Shown: one piece after another, positions 11,557 through 20,984 of the stretch
Layout of the letters: every line of letters starts with the position of its first letter
Numbering within the stretch: position 1 is the first letter of the stretch
Assembly (NCBI GenBank): GCA_963853835.1
Contig: OY970832.1
Coordinates: 42,874,063 to 42,938,062 of the forward strand
Length of the DNA stretch: 64,000 bases
Source: Calendula officinalis
Lineage: Eukaryota; Streptophyta; Magnoliopsida; Asterales; Asteraceae
Direction of reading: 5' to 3'
The notes under the pieces: model-generated
Databases searched by the model: none
Seen by the model: only the letters and a program-made list of their open reading frames with translations
Told to the model about the DNA's origin: nothing
Position numbers and translations under genes: made by a program

Positions 11557-11567
11557 GGGGGGAGATT
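11553..11567 (+). other. Polypurine tract of F
   Basis: ttaaggggggagatt directly precedes TGTAAC, the first bases of the 3' LTR, and comes just after the integrase stop codon. Confidence 0.9.
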
Positions 11568-13921
11568 TGTAACATCCCGAGACCCGACCTAGAATATTTT
11601 ATTACTTTTGGTAAGTGATATTTTATTGTTTATTATTTTATTATTTTATATGATTTTATTTGATTTAATTTAATTAATTGTATTTTTAACCATGGGATTA
11701 AAAAGTAGTAAAACCGAGATATTTAAATATTAAAATGATTTTTACATATTTGGGTTCAATTCTGAACCGGGGTTCTAAAAATATCTTCGTTGTTAAATTT
11801 GGAATTAGTTAGGTCTAACTAAATTATCTGTGAACCTAATATTATGTACTGTGTTTAAATGAATGTATCTGTGTTTGCGGAGGGGTGTACGTGATATGTG
11901 TTAAGGGCAGATGTCAATTTTGTCTCCCTCTTCTCTTCCTTACCAGTTACACGACACACACACACACACACCACACTCACTTTTGAAGCTTTTTCCCCAA
12001 AATTGAAGATCAAACCTTGAAGTTCTTGCCTTCCTTGTGTAATTTTCAGATTCTAGAAGCTAGACTAAGTAAGTTCTCTCCTTCCTTGGCTAGGGTTTCA
12101 TGTTCTTGATGTAGGGATGAACTAGGGTTCTTGAGCTAGTGGGTTTTGATGGAGTTCTTGATGAATCTTGCTTGTAATTCGAAATTGATGCATGATTTGG
12201 TGTCTAATTGAGTTCTTGCAAGTTTTATGTGTTGAATTGTTAGTTGTAGCTCATTTGGTGTAGCTTTCATGAAGCTCCATCCATGGTGTTCTAGGGAAGA
12301 AGATGGCTTTTTCCCTAATTTGATGAATTGGGTATTTTGGTGTTCTTGATGTTGTGTTAGGCTAATTATGCATGTTAGAATGGTAAATTGTTAATTATAA
12401 AGGTCACTGGTTACATGTTATGAAAATGCATAAAAGTTAGTAGTGTTTGGCTAGGATGAAATTTGGTATAAACTACCTTAATTCATGAATTGTTGACTTT
12501 GGCCAAATCTGCAGTTGACTTTAGTCTTGTGTGACTTGTGAACCTTAATTGTCAATTTCATGTCATTTATGTGCTAATTGTCTAATTGGGAAGTATAATT
12601 ATGTTGGTTTAGGGCCTTGACCCGTTTGTTTGACAATTGGTGCAATTTGACCTAAATAAGGTCAAGGTTGGTGAAACTTGCAATTGGATGCAAGTAACTT
12701 GTTAGTTATGTAATTTTGATGTTGATCAAGTAGGATATCTTATTGGATGATGTTGGGCCTAAGGTGTAAATTAGTTGTAAAGCATAACGAACTAACTAGA
12801 TGATAGTCTAGACTGTGGTAATTGATATGTGGAAATGCCGGTAATAAGTTGTAAGTTGTTGTTACAAAGATGTGGTCTTAAACTTATAGTACTTGTTACA
12901 TAATTGATGATTTCAGATAACTAATTCGGTATTCATTTTGTACAGGAAAAGGGAAGGAGCGTCAGTGATATAAGATTACTGAGCTCGGTACTAAAAAGGA
13001 AGCTAATGTGAGTGGATTTAACCTTCTTCTTGTGTGATGTACAAAGGTTTTGGTATGGTAGACTTGTAGGAGAAAAATGCAGCATTTTGGCTGATCTGGA
13101 GGAGATAGCGGTGCTATCTCTAAGATAGCGGCGCTATCTCTGCTTCGTTTTGGAAAATTGGAACAGCGACCCGAAATAGCGTCTGGACTTGAGATAGCGG
13201 ACGCTATCTTTTGGCAGATAGCGGCGCCATCTTCTGGAAGATAGCGACGCTATCTCGGATAGCGGCGCTATCTTGGCTGGTTTCGGGAAAAATTCATTTT
13301 TCTTGGTTTTTTATAAATTTTCCAGTGGTACCATTAATTGTGGGATTGTTAATGGTAGTATGTGCACATGTTTTCTAGAGGTTAGCGATGAGTGGGTTTT
13401 GGCTAGGCTTCGTTACTATTGGATGGGGTGCTCGGACTCCTACGAATGTGTTCCGTCAGGGGGGACTACCGTGCCAATAGTAAAGTAGCCATCGGTAAAC
13501 TGTTGTTCGGCCAACAACAGTTGTAGGTACTGCGCAGGTCCGCCGATACTCTCATAACGTCCAATTGCTTGTGGAAGTTTGGACGGGTTTCCAGATTGAT
13601 TTCTCTTGTCTCTAATTTGTTGTGGTTATGCAAAATTGTTAGTTATTTCTATTCACTTAGCTTTGTGCTAATCCCTCATTTGTTGACTCTTTTCAGGTTG
13701 TGGATTTAGCTTGACTAGAGTCGGGTTTTGGAAGTCTGACCGTACTCTGATTTTGTAAACCGGGTCGAGCCTGTTTTTAGTAACACCTTTAAATGCATTA
13801 TATATTTGGTTAATATGTAAATGTTTCTTTTATGATGTGTAATAATTTAGGACTTATGTTTTTACTAAATATCGCTTCCGTATGTTTTTTAAAAAAATGG
13901 CTCTAAGATTGTGGTGTTACA
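11568..13921 (+). repeat. 3' LTR of gypsy F
   Basis: 2354 bp, collinear with 5043-7469. It lacks about 40 bp (LTR1 around 6220-6262) and part of the palindrome array, and shows scattered substitutions. It ends GTGGTGTTACA, followed by tatac of the target. Confidence 0.92.
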
Positions 13922-14807
13922 TATACAATGTGTTAATTATAGATTATCCATAATATGATTTAAAGCAATTAAATCATATGGTATTTGGATAATGTTATTG
14001 TCTAAATTTTATAAAGTTCATTATATAATTAATTATTAAAAGTATAAAATACAAGTATATATTTCGTATGTACAAATACCGAAATATATAAAGTGTATGA
14101 TGCTAGACATTTAATAGTTAAGTGACAATGATATAACTAGTTAAACTATATGGGTTAGAAACGAAAAAGGGGAAGTTTAATTAATAAGTTAACCTTAATC
14201 AAACTTGAAGGGACTAAAGTGCAACTTATTTAACTATAAATAAAAAGGCTTTGGACAACCCTAAAACCCCTTGCTTCCACACGAAATTACTCCCTCCTTC
14301 CCCTTGGTTTCGGCCGAACACCCAAAGCAACACAAGTCTTGTGTTCTTCATGTTCTTCACTCGTTCTTCGTGTTCTTCGAAGATTGATCGAGAATCAAGG
14401 ATCATTGCAAGTAATCGGCTAGAAGGTCTCTTGTCTTGCAAATCACTGGTGGACTAATCTTAAGCAACCTAAGGTATTAATTGGAAAAACCCTCTTTTCC
14501 TTCTCCCATTTGTTCGATCGAACGAACCCAAGAACCCTATGCTTCTTGGTGTTCGTCGAATACCACAAGTCTGTGTGTTCGAGTTTTTCGTACAAGCTTC
14601 TAATCATGTTAATATTGTCTAGATTTCCAACATCCACAATCCTTTAGGGTTTAAGGATTAAGTTTAATCTCAGTTCCGCTTTAGGGATTAAACTAGCTAG
14701 TTGGTTCGACCGGTATGAGCAAGTTCATGTTCATATCAGTTTATGGTTCGAATCAGTATGACTAGGGTTTTGACCCAAGTGGTCGAACAATATTGTGAAA
14801 CCCCACA

Positions 14808-17767
14808 TAGGTTAGTCTTAGCATTTCACCTCGAGGATTCTCAATGATTCTTGACCTCATTCTTTGCATAATTCCTCGAATATCTATTATGCCCATGTCA
14901 AAAATCGGATCAACCTGCACAGCTCTCTCCCCCTGAGGAACTGGGGGAGACTGAACTATCACCTCCACAGTTTCTACAATTTGAGGTGCAGGTTCAAGCT
15001 GATTAAGTGGCTAAATGAAGAAAGCCAGATTTAGTAATGGCTTTAGAACGGCTTGAAGTTGTTCGTTCATGTTAGAAAAACTTGAAGCCATCTCTGCACG
15101 AATATCTTAAGAGCTTTTGGCAAACTCATTTTTCATTTCAGCCACTGAAGAAGTCAGGCTGTCAACTTGTTCGATAAGAGAATATTGGGAGATGCAGAGT
15201 TTGTCGTGGGATTCATTTAGGACATCAATGCAGTGGTATCGTTTGCTTACTACATCAAGAATCGGATCCTGATTCTTTGCCAGCTGATCTTGAGTTGCAG
15301 CCAGTATACACTGATAATTGTTTAGAACTTTGATGTCTTTTATGATTTCCAGATTCTGTTCTTCGATCGACTGTTGAGCCTCAAAGACACCCTGATTCAT
15401 ATCACCCAGAGCTTGTAAACTGCCAACGAAGGCATCGATAATTGTGGAAATGGTTTGCACACGGTGTTCCATTCGGGAAGAATTGATATGTTGGTGAAAT
15501 ACATTTTGCTGATGTTGGGCTTGTGCCATTAGACCATGGATTCCTGAAATATCTCTTTCGATGTGCATGATAGCCTGAGATACATCCATATACTGGATCC
15601 TAGATGTAACATCCCAGAATCTCGTAGCACGATATTGTCCGCTTTTCCCACCAGCGCACGATTTTGTTCTTGGTATGGACCACTCCACCCAAAAGGCCTA
15701 ATGCTAGGAGAGGTATCCACACATTTATAAGGCATGTTTCGTTCCCCTATCTAACCTATGTGGGACAGATGTTACAATCTTTCCCCCTTCGGACACAACG
15801 TACTCATTGTGTACATCGGTCCGGTGACTGGCTCTGATACCATTTGTAACATCCCAGAATCCCGTAGCACGATATTGTCCGCTTTGCCCACCGGTGCATG
15901 GTTTTGTTCTTGGTATGGACCACTCCACCCAAAAGGCCTCATGCTAGGAGAGGTATCCACACACTTATAAGGCATGTTTCGTTCCCCTCTCCAACCGATG
16001 TGGGACAGATGTTACACTAGATCCCTCTTATATAGGCACTCGGTCAGTGTGAGCAGAGTCGGCGGTCTTCAGGTTCTCCTCGGGCTTCTATTTGTCAAAT
16101 TCTTTCTTTGGATTACTCAGCTCAGGTGCATCATCAGCATTTATGACTTGTTTAGCAATGATCACATTTGGATCAAATTCGGTATCAATTTCAGAGTTCT
16201 AGTGAAGAGGAGTTGGAGGACGATCATCCTTCTCATTTTCCATGGATGCCTCTGATTGTTCAACATACATATCATTTTGGTCCCCTGTTCGTCAACCCTT
16301 TCTGCAGGACGAGGTTTAATAATATCAGCTAAATATTAATCAAAATGTTCATCAAGCTGGTCACCAACTGATCCTTCCTCTTCATCATTTTCCACTATAA
16401 TTTTAGCAGGATGATTGAGTAACACGATATTAGATCCCTGCATAGAAGGATTAGTAAATGGTGCAGACTCTAGTGCAAGGAATTTGGTCTACGTGTGAGG
16501 ACTAGACACCGGAAGGGCTTGGGTTGAGCCCTGAACTATATCATTAATCTGTTGAGAGACTAATATAGGATGTTGTGGTGATCCATTTTTCTCGTCAGAT
16601 ACCACCTCCGTATCTGATGGGCTTGGTGGGGGTGGATTTTGCCTTGGGCCTGAGGTGTTTTTTATTTGGTAGGTTTGCCCTTTTGGTTCCGGAAGGTCCT
16701 GTCCTAAGGAACAGTCCAGTGGTTGATTTTAGCTTAGTGCGAGTTAAATTTTCTTTTGCTGGGGAGACGTGGGAAGGATCTGGAGGATTTTTCAGTTCCA
16801 TTGTCTCTTTGGAGTAAGAGCCGGCTTCCGGAGACACTGGAGGATGTGCGTGTGAAGCCACTTTCTAGTCTCCGTCAGATCCTTGTTAGAGGTAACGGGT
16901 TCTGGGATTAAGGAGGAAAAGTTCAACATACATGTAGGAAAAGCTCAGATTTCCTTCTTAGTCACCTTGGAGAAGTTAGAATCGCCCACTTGACCATATT
17001 GATAGGAGTCACCCACCTTTTTGTACACGTCTGCCCCAAGAATGTGTTCGAAGACCATAGAGAGAAATCCTAGAAACGGAACAATTGAATCTTTCTTTTT
17101 GTTTTTAACCTTGGTAAGCAACTTCTCAAACACCAACCTCGCGAAATCGACCCTCCGATTGTGAATTAAAGCGTCTCCCAAAACCAATTCATGGCAGAAA
17201 CACAATCGAGACCTCCTGTTTTAGATGTCAGACAGTCATGAAAAATGCGGACCACACAGATCCCATGCATTGATGTGAGGCATTTATAGACGTATCACCA
17301 TCATATGAAATAAGTCTGAGCACGGACTCTTTATCTTCAGAGTGAGAAAGAGGAGGATCATAGTTTGAAGCCTTGTCGCCTAAGTAGTTCATATGTGTGG
17401 CGCTGCGAAAGAGTTAAAGATTGAAAGAAATAGATTTTGTGCCATTCATTATCGTCCCACATATTACTTCTTCATCTTCACTATCAGTGGAAACTGTACA
17501 TGAGAACCAAAATTCAACGAGTAGGGACCTGGAAAGGGAAATACCTCTGTTTAGGGCTAAACTTAAAGGGTGTTCTATAAAGAATCTGATAATGGGAAGA
17601 AAATTTGGATCCAACTTAGATACATTGGGATTCAAATTGCTGCGAGAGTTGTTCTTTTTTACTTTGATATCTATGAAGTCAAACACAGGTTGAATGTGAT
17701 CCGAATTTATTACCTTACCGAAGAGAACAACTCTGTGGGGTTCGATTTTATCCTTTATAGGGGCCAT
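14808..17767 (-). pseudogene. Envelope-like third ORF of Copia A, N-terminal and middle parts
   Basis: The likely start is MAPIKDKIEPHRVV (ATG at 17767-17765). The first block carries RFFIEHPLSLAL...LLVEFWFSC and a beta-rich GTIMNGTKSISF, a pattern I know from accessory ORFs of Asteraceae copia elements. It is followed by DFARLVFEKLLTKVKNKK and VPFLGFLSMVFEHILGA. The last third (15107-15600, minus) is Gln/Ser/Glu-rich and probably coiled-coil (IDAFVGSLQALGDMNQG...). Stops at 17414 and elsewhere, frameshifts, the TRIM at 15605 and the G insertion at 14807 break it. Expected length exceeds 800 residues. Function unknown. Confidence 0.65.
15605..16016 (-). mobile_element. TRIM (miniature LTR retrotransposon), complete
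   Basis: Two 172-bp LTRs (15605-15776 and 15845-16016), TGTAACATCCCAG...GATGTTACA, enclose only 68 bp. Read on the minus strand, the internal part starts with TGGTATCAGAGCCA, a full initiator-tRNA-Met primer site (15829-15842), and ends in a purine tract (gaagggggaaagat, 15777-15790). The 5-bp duplication ctaga is perfect on both sides (15600-15604 and 16017-16021). There is no coding capacity; movement must depend on enzymes in trans. LTR blocks such as AGGCCTTTTGGGTGGAG and GCGGACAATATCGTGCTACG resemble TRIMs shared by many dicots. It interrupts the envelope-like ORF of Copia A. Confidence 0.96.
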
Positions 17768-18372
17768 CGGAGAAATACTAAAATTAAGAACGAATGAAGA
17801 ACTTAATTGAAAGAAAAAAAATATGAAATGAAGCAAAATGGGTAAACAAATTTGAACATGAGAGGGGTTAGGGTTTATATATAGGGTGAGATGAGGGGTT
17901 TGGTACGAAAGATATCAACGATTAAATATTGAAAAGGTAAATCGAACGGTTTGAATTGTATCGTTGGTTTAAGTCGCACCGTCACGATGAGGTTGTCCAA
18001 TCAAATTAAAGAAAAATGGGGCGGGAAATGACGTTAAGGTGTTCGCATTAAGTGCGTACACTGACAGAGTAGCAGCTGCAGAGCAGGTCCAATGAAAACC
18101 ATCCACCATATGACATACGTGGCAGAAAGCAGACGACGATTTAAGAGATTCGAAAACAGTGTGACTCTCTGAAAATGTTAAGTATCTGAAAATATTGGAG
18201 TCACTGAAATATTAGAGATATGAAAACACTCATTTAATTTTTATTTTTTTATATATTTTTAAAATTTTTATTTTTTTGTAACTTTATTCAAGATTGCAAA
18301 CGCAGGGGCTTACAACTGATCAAAAATCAGGTGTCTTCATGTTGTCTGCCCTGCACAAACCTAAAAGGTTTA
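17768..18372 (-). other. Non-coding join in Copia A where pol is missing
   Basis: Between the gag terminus and the envelope-like start there are about 600 bp of AT-rich, stop-filled sequence on both strands. A relative with pol would hold roughly 4 kb here. I see no fragment of protease, integrase, RT or RNase H. Confidence 0.65.
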
Positions 18373-18900
18373 GAGGTTCTTGGGCACCCATTTCATGATG
18401 GGTTCTGAGACTTCTGATATTTTCCGGGTAGTAAAGAGACGTTTTGGAGTGACAATGGGTCTTTCAGATTTTGAGGCCATCACTCGTTCATAAGTTTGAT
18501 TCTCACACTTTTTGGCTTCGTGGTCTATCCTACCACAGTAATAGCACCATCTTTTCTTTACTTGTGATGAAGAGTATCTGATTTTTGGTTCAGATGGACT
18601 TTTCAGATTTTGGGATTTTGTTTAGAAACATTACTTGTTTTGATGATTGCAGTTTCCTTATCTTTCTCAATTTTCTTTTCATCCTTACCATTTGAGGGCT
18701 TTCCTTTGTTTTTCATCTCGGGTTCTACATTTTTTAGTGTTTCGGATTTCTCATTCTGAGGACTATTGGGAGTGGGGATAGAAGAGGTTACTTCAGCTCT
18801 TTGGGTACTTAATGGAGTATCTAATTCATTAACAAAGAAATTTTCTTTAGAGCTGGATCCTTTTGATTTTAGAGTGTAGTCTTTAGGAGGACCAAAGATT
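18373..18900 (-). pseudogene. gag of Copia A, C-terminal segment
   Basis: Continues the gag of 46348-48177 after the B insertion. It reads FGPPKDYTLKSKGSSSKENF from 18892, then a Lys/Glu/Ser/Pro-rich stretch (PEMKNKGKPSNGKDEKKIEKD). A frame change precedes a second cysteine motif CYYCGRIDHEAKKC (about 18507-18548), where the usual Gly before His is Asp. It finishes MKWVPKNL at about 18376-18399. The WVPK ending is also found in element H and typifies long Sirevirus-type Gag proteins. Confidence 0.7.
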
Positions 18901-18952
18901 TGTTGGATTTATGTGCACAGTTAGTCAACATATGATGTCACGTCAATGTCTA

Positions 18953-19720
18953 TGTTGGATTATTGTGGGTTCAAAAACGTAGTGGAAGTATATATTTAAA
19001 ACAAAAGTTTAACCACCATAATCCACCAAGGACCATATCTCTAAACCAAAATATGCAACAAAGAAAAGATAGAACATCACACCCTTGAAAACACCCACAA
19101 GATTGATGATGTTGATGAGTGGATGATCACGAGTTGGTTCCCCGCTACCGTTGATCCACACCGAGTTACCGTTCCTTTCATGTTGCTAACCCGACACCGA
19201 AAGCTCAAGAAACTTCTTAGATTTCGGTGAACTAAACACTTAATTTTTTAGAGAGAAATGTTGAGTTTTTCTTTTCATCATCCTCCAACTAAACCTCCCA
19301 CATCTTCTTATATAGATAAGGAAGCATGTGGAGGTGTTAAAGATGCTAGACATGCATTGGACCATTAAATGGTCCAATGAGATAAAAGCTAGCAAGTGGG
19401 TATACTCAACATGCATTGGACCATCAAAAGGTCCAATGAGATTAAAGCTAGCATGTGGATATACTCAACATGCATTGGACCATCAAAATGTCCAATGAAA
19501 TATAAGGTAGCATGTGGAGAATTAGTCGTAGCTCTTTACATGCATTGGTTCATTAAATGGTCCAATGAAATAAAAGCTACATAATTCTCCCAACATCTTT
19601 ATTTTTCTCTTCTCAATTAAGTGTTATCGGAAAGGAATTCCCCCGGTGTGTGACTCGATAGGCCCGTGCATCATCAATCGTAATACCCGTACGCGTGTGT
19701 CAGTGGGCAGAATTCCAACA
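18953..19720 (+). mobile_element. D: probable solo LTR of an unrelated copia element
   Basis: 768 bp running from TGTTGGATTATTGTGGG to GGGCAGAATTCCAACA, with inverted ends TGTTGGA/TCCAACA. The flanking 5-mers gtcta (18948-18952) and ggcta (19721-19725) differ by one base. The uninterrupted LTR of B reads gtctataggacac at this spot. There is no internal region and no gene. It contains a hairpin-bearing tandem repeat at 19351-19580. Confidence 0.82.
19351..19580. repeat. Four-copy tandem repeat with hairpins in D
   Basis: Units starting catgcattgg at 19351, 19410, 19469 and 19539 (spacing 59, 59 and 70). Each contains a stem around a short AT loop. In copy 1 the 10-bp arms TTGGACCATT and AATGGTCCAA are perfect. 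Copies 2 and 3 keep 7 and 6 bp with different loops; copy 4 has two mismatches. Spacer text agctagcatgtggatatactcaa is shared. Confidence 0.92.
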
Positions 19721-19826
19721 GGCTATAGGACACTAAGGGTCACACCGGTGAGTACATGTAAATCGAGTAGTTATGCAATGATACTCTAAGAGGGATTATT
19801 TATAAAAGTCATTATAAATCAGTTAA

Positions 19827-20966
19827 TGAAGGGTTTCATTGTAACTGATTGACCATTTGGGTCAACCTCATAGTATACTTGGTTCGACCATACAGACAAG
19901 AACATGACTCTTATCGGTTAAACCAACTAGCTAGTTTAATCCCTAAAGCGGAACTGAGATTAAACTTAATCCTTAAACCCTAAAGGATTGGGGATGTTGG
20001 AAATCTAAACTAGATTAACAAGAAAGAAACCTTGTACGAAAAACCCGAACACACACACATACTTGTGGTGTTCGTCGACCAACCAAGAACCCTAGGGTTC
20101 TTGGTTCGATTTCGACCAAGGGGAAAGAAGGGAAAAAGGGTTTTTCCAATTCATACCTTAACTGCTTAAGATTCGTCCACGAGTGATGAGCAAGACAATA
20201 AACCTTCTAGCCGGTTCTTGCAACGATCCTTGAATAACTCAATCGATCTTCGAAGAACGAACGAAGAACGAATGAAGAACACGAAGAACACAAGACTTGT
20301 GTTCTTGGTGTTTCGGCCGAATTCAAGGGGAGGGTGGGAGGAATTTCGCGGCTTAGGGTATTAGGGAACAAGCATTAAGGTCTTAAAGTGAAGCCTAAGA
20401 TCTTCTATTTATAATAGAAGATCTTTCACTTAAGTCCTTCTAATTTAATTAAGAAACGTTTCTTTATTAAACTTTCTCTTTTATATTTCCTACACTTATA
20501 GTTTAACTAGTTTATTATTGTCACTTAACTATTAAATACTATGTATAATATACCCATATATAATTTGGTATAAATACCGAAATATATATATACTTATATT
20601 TATACATTTAATAATTAATTATATAATAACCTTTATATAATTTAGACAATAATATTATCCAAACACTATATGATTTAATGGCTTTAAATCATATTATGTA
20701 TAATCTATTATTAACACATTGTATATTTACTCAACTAGTAAATATACAAATACTTGTATTAATTAGTTAGTTAAACTAATCTAGTAATAAGTTAAACTTA
20801 ACTTAATACTTAACTGATTTATAATGACTATTATAAATCATTCCTCTCCAAGTATCATTGCATAATAACTACTCGTATTACATGCACTTACCGGTGTGAC
20901 CCTTAAGTGTTTCGTAGGCATGGACGTATCATCATAGGTTGACTAACTGTGCACATAAATCCTTCA
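19827..20966 (-). repeat. 3' LTR of C
   Basis: 1140 bp. Holds the TATA element inside a 12-bp inverted repeat (20397-20425). Aligns to 37832-38980 with few differences visible by eye. Confidence 0.93.
20397..20425 (-). promoter_or_regulatory. TATA box in the loop of a perfect 12-bp inverted repeat (C)
   Basis: Arms AAGATCTTCTAT (20397-20408) and ATAGAAGATCTT (20414-20425) enclose TTATA, so the minus strand reads TATAAATAG across the loop. The same arrangement occurs in the other C LTR (38411-38439), in B (45763-45791), in I (59843-59863, arms CCTTCTAT/ATAGAAGG) and in J (63569-63586, arms TCCCTTAT/ATAAGGGA). The position is right for the LTR core promoter. Confidence 0.8.
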
Positions 20967-20984
20967 GACTCCCACTTGTGCAAG

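Larger units (their letters stand above)
5043..13921 (+). mobile_element. F: Ty3/gypsy chromovirus (Tekay/Del-like), deleted
   Basis: Two long LTRs (5043-7469 and 11568-13921), TGTAACATCCC...GTGTTACA, flank gag, protease, RT, RNase H, integrase and a C-terminal chromodomain in gypsy order. The primer-binding site TGGTATCAGAGCC follows the 5' LTR, and a G-rich tract precedes the 3' LTR. The flanking 5-mers are tatat and tatac; removing F rejoins the G LTR as gagtaaatatacaatg, as in its relatives. Two internal deletions, two nonsense codons and frame breaks make it non-functional. The LTRs differ by many substitutions and a roughly 40-bp deletion in the 3' copy, so it is clearly older than K. 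Confidence 0.93.
4801..14807 (+). mobile_element. G: apparent solo LTR of the B/C/I family, split by gypsy element F
   Basis: Starts TGTTGGATTTATGGGCACAG (4801) and ends GTGAAACCCCACA (14807), the same ends as the LTRs of B. Apart from F (5043-13921 plus a 5-bp duplication) it is one LTR of about 1.1 kb, with a TATA element near 14233 and no internal region. The flanks differ (atact left, taggt right), so no target duplication is seen. That suggests either recombination between two elements or erosion. It interrupts the envelope-like ORF of Copia A. Confidence 0.72.

Noticed and set aside
15605..16016. Cassandra-type TRIM with 5S rRNA promoter
   Set aside because: The LTRs share some Cassandra-like words (AAAGCGGACAATATCGTGC), but no 5S rRNA-like block can be seen in the 172-bp LTR.
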